Of a stretch of 8,460 nucleotides of DNA, positions 1 to 7,229 are shown piece by piece. The first letter of the stretch is position 1. The number at the start of each line of letters is the position of its first letter. The notes below the pieces were generated by a model. That model had not been told where the DNA came from. It searched no databases and saw nothing but the letters and a program-made list of their open reading frames with translations. The position numbers and the translations under genes are program-made. Origin of the DNA: Phycisphaerales bacterium (GTDB taxonomy: Bacteria > Planctomycetota > Phycisphaerae > Phycisphaerales > Phycisphaeraceae); contig JAAUTM010000037.1 in NCBI GenBank assembly GCA_012031455.1, positions 1 to 8,460 on the forward strand, read 5' to 3'.

Positions 1-2111
1 AAGGGAAAGTTGAGTGCGCGGGTTGTACGGCTCATGTTCTAGCACCCGTTGCCAAGTCTGGACCGTTAGCCAGGCGGTGGTTTTTGCCGGGTTAAGCGAG
101 TGAGTAAGTTCAGCCAACTGAGCATTGAGTCGCAGAAGAATCAGCCTCGGCCCAAGCTTTGCTTCGATTTTATTAAGCTCGACTTGAATCTGGTCAATCG
201 TCATGGGTACGACTTCATCATGCTGCATCTGAGCAAGCATTACCTCCGCCAAGGCACGGGGTATGAGCAGGTCGGGCGGTGTCAATGGCCTCTTGCAGCA
301 AGCGCTGCGCTGTAGCCAAGTCCATGCGGCGAGCAGATTCGGCAGCTTGACGCAGACTCGATTGCACCTGAGTCGTTTGCATCGCGTGATGAGTCACCAC
401 CATCAGGCACAACACCATCGCCGCAAGCCAGACCCAACGCGCCCCCCCCCCTATATTTGTTGCCGAATCCTGTGATGATGCATCTACTGCAACCTTGTGG
501 TTTATCACTTCATTTTTTGCTAAAGCAGCTGACTTTGGCAGTCCCCCGGCCATGCCCAGCATCACCATGGCAATCGTCACTGAACCGGGTTGAAAAAACG
601 TCATCTCAATCTGGTTGTGGACCAGTAATGCCAGCGCTGCGGTGGTGATACCCAATCGCATGCCTGTTTCGGTGTACCAGGCATCCTGAGCAAGCATCAC
701 TGCCAGCACAATAAACACACCGGCACTGAGCAGCCACAGCAGACTCCGTTCCAAAGTCATGGCAGGTGCCTGCATGAAGAATTGGGTGACCAGCGCAGGC
801 AATGCGGCAAGCACGAGGTAACCCAGCCAGCGGGGATCGATGCTGGTGAGTGAGGTCATCCCTGTGCGATTGGCTTTTTCCTGTGATTTACTGATCGATG
901 GATTGGAATCGTGTATCCAGCAACTTCGCACAGCATGGACCATCCAAGCAAGCAGCAGCATCGACCATGCCAGCCCCCCCACTCCCAGCATCACAACCCA
1001 GTCAATAAACACATTGTGGGTACTGGCGACATCCTCCGGGTTGAGTGGATGCTTATATTTCGTTTGAAGATCTTTGTAACTCGAGGGGCCAGTGCCGATG
1101 AGCGATTGAGCTATCGGCTGATGCACCACCAGTTGAGCCGCCCCTGCCAATAAAACCCGCGAAAGAGCAGGCTGCGTTCACCCTCGACCGTCGTCGGTGG
1201 CCCCACCATGAGTCGTATCACCACCACGACGATCGGCAGTATCAGTAACAACCCTGCTGCCAACATTGATAATTTGCGCCAATGCGGCTGCCAGGCACGT
1301 ATCAATAACCAACCCCCTGCCAGCAACGCCGTCAACAATGCACCCCTTGACCCGCTGAGCCAGAGTGCCAACCCTGCAGCCATTGTCAGCAAAACTGTGA
1401 GTATCACCCGTTTGCGTGGTGCCTGTTGCAGGTGCGCCAATGCTGCCGCAGCGCGAGCATCATCATGGCCGTCATCATCGAACCGAAGGTGTTGGCGAAG
1501 CCGAACGCGCCGGTGGCTTCAGGTTGCATGAGCCTGCGTTTATAAATGAGGTGTTGCGGGCTGTTAATTTCCCAGCCACGTTGGGTGATGGTTTGGGCTT
1601 CACGTTGCAGAAAGAACTTCACTGTGGCCGGGTGGTCAACATATATCGCCCACATCGCCCATAAAAGAAGAGGGATACTCAAAGCCAAAAGGCCAGCCCA
1701 CAAAATCCGCCGGGCTGATTCGTGTTGCATAAGCTGACTAGCTGCCAGCCCCAAGGCTACGGCCCCGATCCAGGCATTGCTGCGAAATGCGTCCATGCCA
1801 TCGCCGCTGATCATGTGCCAATTGGCAAAACCGATGCCCACCAGACCCAACGCGAGGGCCACCTGTTGCGCCGGCTGGTTTGCCTGTTTATTCAGGAGCA
1901 ATGTCAAGCTGCATACGATTACGCTCAGCACTGTGAGCCACGCTACCCCTGTCGGTCCCAATGCCAACGATGGCACCGATTCAGGTTCGGTCAGCGGACT
2001 CACATCCCAATAAAGCTCCGGCATGATCGCCACCAATGCCTGCACCATGACCAGGGCGAGCACCATTGCCGCCAGCATCGGAACCCATCGTTGCTTGCCG
2101 GAAGTGGACAT
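1..2111 (-). CDS. O-antigen ligase (Wzy/WaaL)-family membrane protein, frame-broken, 3' end off window
   Basis: Probable polytopic inner-membrane glycan ligase or polymerase acting in O-antigen or other surface-polysaccharide assembly. Four minus-strand segments read as one protein: about 2111-1455 (N-terminal membrane segments, then 'QPEATGAFGFANTFGS'), 1455-1143 ('LSGSRGALLTALLAG', the usual Wzy_C-type SRGA motif), 1143-275 ('THNVFIDWVVMLGVGG', further membrane segments, then a helical stretch) and 275-1 (helix-rich, TPR-like, ending near 'LEHEPYNPRTQLSL' with no stop). Joining them needs one added base near 1446-1458, one added G opposite 1141-1144 and one base removed opposite 274-276. 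The result is exactly 704 codons to position 1. Start is ATG at 2111, with no good Shine-Dalgarno. The family is fairly clear; ligase versus polymerase, and the substrate, cannot be told. A true pseudogene is possible, but sequencing error is more likely. Confidence 0.75.
442..451. repeat. C10 (coding-strand G10) homopolymer tract
   Basis: Ten consecutive C on the plus strand, read as G10 on the coding strand of the ligase-like gene. It encodes glycines just before the last hydrophobic segment ('ARWVWLAAMVLCLMVV'). The frame looks protein-like on both sides at the length shown. Tracts of this length are prone to slipped-strand change and are also hard to sequence. A shorter C7 run lies at 974-980 in the same gene. 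Confidence 0.9.
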
Positions 2112-2305
2112 GCAGGGATTCTACAATCGTCAGGCTGTGTGGGTTATTTCAACCCGATTTTCGACCGTAGTGGAATGTGATTGAAGTCTGTTAACATGCC
2201 CTGTCACAAATAATTACTTGTTCATTGAGTTGCTAACATTGCCGAACTTTTCAGGCATGGTTGATAATCAAGGAATTGATCAAAAGGCCCACAATAGCAG
2301 CTGCC
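2112..2305. promoter_or_regulatory. Divergent intergenic region between ligase-like and SLC12-like genes
   Basis: This gap should hold the promoters for both divergent genes, but I see no convincing -35/-10 pair on either strand. Visible elements are a short inverted repeat GGGTT-ATTTC-AACCC at 2141-2155 (followed by GATTTT) and two related palindromes, TTGATAATCAA at 2261-2271 and TTGATCAA at 2276-2283, close upstream of the preferred SLC12 start. The regulatory role is inferred from position only. The right end may be coding if translation of the transporter begins at the TTG at 2261. Confidence 0.4.
2261..2283. repeat. Pair of TTGAT/ATCAA palindromes upstream of the SLC12-like gene
   Basis: TTGAT-A-ATCAA at 2261-2271 and TTGATCAA at 2276-2283 share the same half-site, and their centres are about 13-14 bp apart. 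Tandem copies of one palindrome just before a transporter start could be an operator. The AT-rich half-sites are short enough to arise by chance, and no regulator gene is in the window. Confidence 0.3.
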
Positions 2306-4915
2306 ATGAATGACACAAACCACAAGGCCGATGCGTCAAGAACACCGCTGAAGAAAGCTACTCTGGGTACTTTCGCCGGGGTGTTCACGCCCAGCCTGCT
2401 CACGATTCTGGGCATTATTCTCTTCCTGCGTCTGGGCTATGTCACTGGCTCGGCTGGGCTGCTGCGGATGTTCATCATTCTGGGGATTGCCACGGCCATT
2501 TCGGTCCTTACGAGTATTTCCCTCTCGGCCCTGGCCACCAACATCCGCACCAAAGGCGGAGGTGATTATTACCTGATCTCCCGCACACTCGGACTTGGCT
2601 TTGGTGGTGCGATTGGCTCCGTGTTGTTCCTGGCTCAAGCGGTGTCGGTGGGTTTCTATTGCATTGGCTTTGCCGAAGGGGTTGGTTTTATTGTTCCGTT
2701 ACTGGCGCCATTCACGCAGGTGATTGCTGCCTTGGCCGTTCTGCCTCTCTTCTGGCTTGCATGGAAAGGAGCCGACTACGCCACTCGTTTTCAATTTGTG
2801 GTCATGGGTGTGCTGGCTGTGGCACTAACTTCGTTTTTCATCGGCGCCATCCCCGGCTGGCGCGTTCCCCAATTGGAAGCGAATATCTGGTGGCAAAGCG
2901 GCAGCCCGCCATTCTGGGTGCTGTTTGCGGTGTTCTTTCCAGCCGTGACCGGTTTCACTCAAGGGGTGAGCATGTCCGGCGATCTGGCTGACCCTGATAA
3001 AAGTCTGCCTCGTGGTACGTTCCTTGCCGTGGGTCTTTCCACACTGGTTTACCTGTCCGTGGTTGTGATTCTCGCAGGCGCTGCCACACGCGAGGAACTG
3101 GTGGGCAATTATGCAGTGATGCGAGAGCTGGCATACTTCGGCTGGCTGGTGGATGCGGGGATCGTGGCTGCGACGCTTTCCTCGGCCATGGCTTCATTCA
3201 TGGGCGCACCACGCATCCTGCAGGCCATGGCCCGCGACAAGGTGTTTAACTTCATTAAACCCTTTGCCCAGGGTACTGGTAAAACCGACAACCCCCGCCG
3301 AGGCGTGCTGCTGACAGCCGCCATCGCACTGGCCACCATTGCTGCCGGGGACCTTAACTTCGTGGCTGGAGTGGTGACGATGTTCTTCCTCATTTCCTAC
3401 GGCCTACTGAACCATGCCACGTATTTCGAAGCACGCTCAGCCAGTCCGTCGTTTCGTCCGCGTTTTCGGTTGTTCACCCGTCAGGCTGCCTTGGCCGGGG
3501 CCATCCTATGCGTGGTGGCCATGATCGCCATCGATGCTGTCACCGCCATCATTGCAGCAGCGACGCTAACTGCCACATATCAGTACATCCGCAGGCGTGG
3601 TGGCGTGGAACGCTGGTCGGACAGTTCGCGGTCGCATAGTTTTCAACGACTGCGCGAGTCCCTGCTTGGCATGGACATGGAAGTCGAACACGCACGGGAT
3701 TGGAGGCCGATGATCCTGGCCATGTCCGACGATGCCCAGAGTCGCCAGCAGCTGTTGCGCTTCTGTTCCTGGATCGAAGGCGGGGCAGGCATCACCACAC
3801 TGATGCAGATCATGCAGGGGCAGGGTGCGGCCATGCGTAAACGAAGGCGGATCACTGAGGATGAATTGCGCAGCGAGATACGCAAGGAAAAGATTGAAGC
3901 TTTTCCGCGTGCCCTGCTTACCCATGAACCGGCGGTGGGGGTTCACGCCGCGCTGCAGGCCTATGGACTTGGACCTTTGCATGCCAACACTGTCGTTTTG
4001 GACTGGGAGCAGGAAACGCTTGATCTGGCACAGCGGGGCAAATCCGTACCTGCGGATATTGAGGGTGAAAGCGATGACAAGGTGTACAACCTGTATCTTC
4101 GCACCGCTCTGCGGATGGATTGTAATGTGATCCTGCTGGATGCCGGAGATCGTGACTGGCGTCTTTTGCTGGAGTCCCCTGAGCGCAGAAAGCTGATCGA
4201 TGTGTGGTGGTTCAACGATGCCAGCAGTCGGTTGAATCTTTTACTCAGCTATCTGATGACCCGCAGCACGGACTGGCACGATGCGGAAATTCGCCTGCTG
4301 GCACCGGTCCGTTCTCAACAGAACAGCAAGGCAGCCCTTCACCGCATGACACGTATGCTGGAGGATTACCGTATCCACGCACAACCGAAGCTGGTAGTGG
4401 ATGCCACACTCAACGATATGGTACGGGAGTCGGCTGGGGCATCGCTGGTGTGGGTGCCGATGCGTCTGCGAGCCCAACATCCCCTGGACCCCTTCGGCAA
4501 CGATCTGAATCGACTCATGGAACGTTTACCCGTGGTGGCTGCGGCCATTGCTGCCTCTGATCTGGTTTTGGATGCGGAACCAGATGAAGGTCTGGCAGCG
4601 GAACTGGCGGCCATGCTCGACCGCTGCAGCGAATTGGAAGAATTGAGCAAAACCCTCCAGGACCAGTTAACCCGGGCTATGGCGGAGATTGAAAGCTTGG
4701 ATCGTAATCTGATGGAGCTTCCGATCGATGTTCCCGAACAGACAAAATCCGATCTGCATAAAAAGCTGGCTGATGCCAGGCTGGCTGCGGATCAACTCAC
4801 CCGGCGGATGGTGAAAACCAAGGCACGTGCCCAGGCTGCCCGCAATGAGGCTCAGGCTTTCAAAGCTTCCATCAGTCATGAAGCTGGCGACATTGCCAAA
4901 CCTCATGAAACTTGA
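2306..4915 (+). CDS. SLC12-type cation-chloride cotransporter (APC superfamily) with SLC12-like C-terminal domain
   Basis: Predicted secondary transporter of 869 residues moving Cl- with Na+ and/or K+ across the inner membrane. About 12 hydrophobic segments span residues 20-425 (LeuT fold). Stretches matching animal NKCC/KCC proteins include 'ILGIILFLRL' in TM1, 'GGDYYLISRTLGLGFGGAIG' (85-104) and 'GFYCIGFAE' (116-124). Tyr118 matches the K+-site tyrosine of NKCC1. 'ATLSSAMASFMGAPRILQA' contains Ser292-Ser293, equivalent to the NKCC1 Na+-site serines. The cytoplasmic part keeps SLC12-like 'DWRPMILAM' near 465 and 'IDVWWFNDASSRLNLLLSYL' near 630-650. Residues about 762-860 look coiled-coil. 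No frame breaks. Start ATG 2306 is preferred; in-frame TTG 2261 (884 residues, weak CAGG upstream) is possible. Databases often label such proteins 'amino acid permease', but the motifs favour the cotransporter family. Ion specificity is inferred. Confidence 0.87.
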   Translation: MNDTNHKADASRTPLKKATLGTFAGVFTPSLLTILGIILFLRLGYVTGSAGLLRMFIILGIATAISVLTSISLSALATNIRTKGGGDYYLISRTLGLGFGGAIGSVLFLAQAVSVGFYCIGFAEGVGFIVPLLAPFTQVIAALAVLPLFWLAWKGADYATRFQFVVMGVLAVALTSFFIGAIPGWRVPQLEANIWWQSGSPPFWVLFAVFFPAVTGFTQGVSMSGDLADPDKSLPRGTFLAVGLSTLVYLSVVVILAGAATREELVGNYAVMRELAYFGWLVDAGIVAATLSSAMASFMGAPRILQAMARDKVFNFIKPFAQGTGKTDNPRRGVLLTAAIALATIAAGDLNFVAGVVTMFFLISYGLLNHATYFEARSASPSFRPRFRLFTRQAALAGAILCVVAMIAIDAVTAIIAAATLTATYQYIRRRGGVERWSDSSRSHSFQRLRESLLGMDMEVEHARDWRPMILAMSDDAQSRQQLLRFCSWIEGGAGITTLMQIMQGQGAAMRKRRRITEDELRSEIRKEKIEAFPRALLTHEPAVGVHAALQAYGLGPLHANTVVLDWEQETLDLAQRGKSVPADIEGESDDKVYNLYLRTALRMDCNVILLDAGDRDWRLLLESPERRKLIDVWWFNDASSRLNLLLSYLMTRSTDWHDAEIRLLAPVRSQQNSKAALHRMTRMLEDYRIHAQPKLVVDATLNDMVRESAGASLVWVPMRLRAQHPLDPFGNDLNRLMERLPVVAAAIAASDLVLDAEPDEGLAAELAAMLDRCSELEELSKTLQDQLTRAMAEIESLDRNLMELPIDVPEQTKSDLHKKLADARLAADQLTRRMVKTKARAQAARNEAQAFKASISHEAGDIAKPHET

Positions 4916-5000
4916 TGCCTCAAATAATATAACTCGGTCAACAAGGCTACCCCCACAGGATGCCCCCGCCACCCGAACGTTTGACAATGGCCCCAGCCTG
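4916..5000. other. Convergent intergenic gap without a canonical terminator
   Basis: Short gap between the convergent ends of the SLC12-like gene and the sugar-binding-protein gene. I see no strong GC hairpin followed by a T run in either direction. An imperfect inverted repeat starts at 4981 and enters the binding-protein stop codon. Confidence 0.6.
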
Positions 5001-5004
5001 TCAA
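4981..5004. terminator. Imperfect inverted repeat at convergent gene ends, weak terminator candidate
   Basis: TTGACA (4981-4986) pairs with TGTCAA (4999-5004), and inside it GGC can pair with GCC around a CCCA loop after a two-base bulge. It lies between the two convergent genes and overlaps the TGA of the binding-protein gene. No T tract follows on either strand, so a role in bidirectional termination is only a guess from position. Confidence 0.25.
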
Positions 5005-6009
5005 TACACCGAATCGGGGAAGTAAAACTCTGTGGCGTTCTCCGGGGTGATCAGGTCCACATCAATCACGATGTGCCGGGGAAAGAACTGACTGACTCGC
5101 TGGCGGTTGCCATCTCTCAAATTGGATACTGCCATGTGAATACCCGTCGCGATCATTGAGGGCGGATAGGTGATATTGGCCGGGTACATCGGGTCCTTGT
5201 CCATCACTTTTTTTGACGATGTCCTTCATCCCCGCTCCGGGGAAGATCCACATATCCTTTTCACGTCTGGCTTCACGAATCGCCTGCTCCGCACCTAAAG
5301 CCATGTCGTCGTCGCTGGCCCAAACCACATCAATCTGTTTGTGTTTGTTAAGGAAGTTCTGCATCACTTCCAGTGCTTTCTGACGATTCCAGAATCCGGG
5401 TTGCTCCGCAAGCACCTTGATTCCCGGGTGTGCCTTGAACACCTCCATCGCCGCTTCAAAGCGATCGGTATCGACGGTCGAAGGTATGCCCCGCAGGATC
5501 ACAAGGTTGGCCTTGCCGCCAGTTTTCTGCACGATGAACTCGGCACTTTTGCGGCCAAAAGCCCGGTTGTCCCCCTCCAGAAATACATCGGCCACCGGTT
5601 CCAGAAATCCCCGATCCACGTTGACAATGTAAACCCCCTGTTCATGTGCTTTTTTGGCAATCGGTGTGAGGGGAGCACTTTCCGTAGCCAGTATCACCAG
5701 ACCATCAACACCACGGGCGAGCATGTCTTCGATATCAGCGATTTGTTTTTCGGGTTTGTCAGCGGTGGCGTACCGCCATTCGATATTGGGATGCAAGGCC
5801 ATGGCCCGACGCGCCCACCAGCCGATGCCAGCGGTCCAACCATGGTCCGCTGCCGGAACCGACACCCCGATGCGAAGCTTCTTCACCGGTGCGGATGTGT
5901 TGCTAGGCTGCGCCTGAGCCTGACTGGACAGAGGAAGCACTGCCCCCATGATCGCCATGATGACAAGCAGGACGAAGGTGTAATGATTGAGAAAAGTGAT
6001 GCGCTGCAT
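5001..6009 (-). CDS. Periplasmic sugar-binding protein of ABC importer (RbsB/Periplasmic_4 type), one frame break
   Basis: Substrate-binding component of a sugar ABC importer, exported to the periplasm. Residues 1-33 look like a Sec signal peptide: a basic start 'MQRITFLNHY', a hydrophobic core, then 'SSQAQA' as a likely cleavage site. The mature part starts 'LRIGVSVPAADHGWTAGIGW', followed by 'DGLVILATESAPLTPIAKKA', 'VDRGF' and 'WASDDDMALGAEQAIREA', typical of the type I periplasmic-binding fold. The C-terminus ('ITPENATEFYFPDSVY') lies in another frame. Removing one base from the seven-A run opposite 5208-5214 joins both parts ('IVKKVMDKDPMYPANITYPP') into 335 residues, a normal family length. 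The start is supported by AGGAG seven bases upstream. It is the last gene of the ABC unit. The ligand cannot be assigned: ribose, xylose, galactose or a related polyol all fit. Confidence 0.85.
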
Positions 6010-6014
6010 GGGGG

Positions 6015-6021
6015 TTCTCCT
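6015..6021 (-). promoter_or_regulatory. Ribosome binding site of the sugar-binding protein gene
   Basis: Coding-strand AGGAGAA ends five bases before the ATG at 6009, with the AGGAG core seven bases away. It is the clearest Shine-Dalgarno in the window and fits strong independent translation of the binding protein, which importers usually need in excess over permease and ATPase. Confidence 0.7.
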
Positions 6022-6077
6022 GTCTTTATGCCACTGGTAAAAAGTGAACCTGATTGTTGCCAGTCACGAACATCAAG

Positions 6078-6097
6078 CTAAATCGACCTAAATCAAC
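6078..6097. repeat. Tandem 10-bp near-repeat across the permease stop
   Basis: CTAAATCGAC is followed directly by CTAAATCAAC, differing at one base. The pair covers the permease TGA and the start of the 83-base gap before the binding-protein gene. It is visible in the sequence, but no function is evident and two copies may be chance. Confidence 0.4.
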
Positions 6098-7215
6098 TTT
6101 TCTTGGGACGCTGAATCAGTACCGCTCCGACAATAATGACACCCTTGACCAGCCCCTGCAAATAGATCGGGGCATCGAGCATGTTGAGCATGTTGCCGAT
6201 CACCCCCAGCATCAGCACGCCGATCACCGTGCCGATGATCGTGCCTGATCCGCCGGACATGCGGGTGCCGCCGATCACCACCGCAGCAATGGCATCCAGT
6301 TCATAAAACAAACCCGTCTGGCCGCTGGACACCGAGTTCATTCGGCTGGATATCAGCACTGCTGACACCGCAGTGAACGCCCCCACCAGCGTGTAGGTCA
6401 GTATCTTCACCCGATCAACCGGCACCGCCGAATACTCTGCAGCCCTTTGATTGCAGCCGATGGCCACGATGTACCGCCCCATCCGGGTGCGTTGCAATAG
6501 CTGATGGCCCGCCACCGCCAGCACCACAAACACAATCACGGGGAAAGGCAGATACAACCCGGTAAAGGGAATCGGCAGGCCCTGCTGGCCGACATACCCA
6601 AACAGCGAAGTACTGCTGGATCGAAACTCACCACCATCAGCCAGAGCCAGCGCCAGGGAACGATAAGCCGCCAGACCGCCAAGTGTGACAATCAGCGGGG
6701 CAATACGACCCTTGGCGATCAGCAAACCATTGACCATCCCCGTCAAGGGTCCAGTCAGTAGCATCGCAACCAACCCGCTACAAGCCCCCAAGTCTGGCTA
6801 CCCGCCATACCCAATGCGATACACCCTCGAGCCAGCATGACGCGAATCTTGCCATGTTCAGGGGCCAATCCGATCATCGCTGCTTCCTGCACAGCTTCCA
6901 CGATGGCTCCGGCATCGATGACGGTGTTCATGCACCAAATGCCCAATCCCCCTGCCAAGGCGGCCAGTGATCCGACGGATAGATCAATGCCACCAAGGGT
7001 GATTGCCAAAGTCATACCGATTGCGATGATGCCCACAAACGACCACTGATAAGGGATGTTGATCAGGTTTTGCGGACGCAAGAAAGCACTTTCACCACTG
7101 CGGTAAAACTCAAAGCCAGCCGTGAACACGATCAACACGATCAAAGCTAAAAGCGGCCCAACCCAGGGGGCAGTTCGCGTGGTGCACGATGTATCAGTCG
7201 TTGGGTTTTGTCCAT
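6093..7215 (-). CDS. Sugar ABC importer permease (RbsC/BPD_transp_2 family), two frame breaks
   Basis: Inner-membrane channel subunit of the sugar importer. Recognisable family segments are 'FVGIIAIGMTLAITLGGIDL' followed by SVGS, 'VNGLLIAKGRIAPLIVTLGG', 'RTRMGRYIVAIGCNQRAAEY' and 'LDAIAAVVIGGTRMSGGSGT', across many hydrophobic helices. A polar insertion of about 35 residues ('VEAVQEAAMIGLAPEHGKIR') follows the GGIDLSVG region. The protein lies in three frames. Adding one C to the five-C coding run opposite 7166-7170 gives 'RELPPWVGPLLALIVLIVF'. Adding one G to the run opposite 6785-6789 gives 'QTWGACSGLVAML'. The corrected length is 374 residues. Start ATG 7215 lies 14 bases after the ATPase stop and has no Shine-Dalgarno, which suggests translational coupling. 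Without the first correction no good start exists for the transmembrane N-terminus. Confidence 0.83.
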
Positions 7216-7229
7216 GTGGATATTAATTT

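Noticed and set aside
2141..2155. GGGTT-ATTTC-AACCC hairpin as a transcription terminator
   Set aside because: The stem is only five pairs and the following T run is four. It sits between divergent genes, where no terminator is needed.
2181..2260. Sigma-70 promoter for the SLC12-like gene starting from TTGAAG at 2181
   Set aside because: No acceptable -10 hexamer lies at 16-18 bases; the AT-rich ATAATT is 23 bases away.
2257..2313. Short 18-codon ORF overlapping the start of the SLC12-like gene, possible leader peptide
   Set aside because: No good ribosome binding site, no regulatory codon run and no attenuator-like hairpins. Likely chance.
3566..3982. Minus-strand open frame of 138 codons inside the SLC12-like gene
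   Set aside because: Antisense to a strongly conserved coding region, with no recognisable protein features.
5341..6081. Long plus-strand open frame (246 codons)
   Set aside because: It is antisense to the binding-protein gene, whose minus-strand protein has a signal peptide and clear family motifs. The plus-strand translation is Cys/His/Arg-rich and resembles nothing I know.
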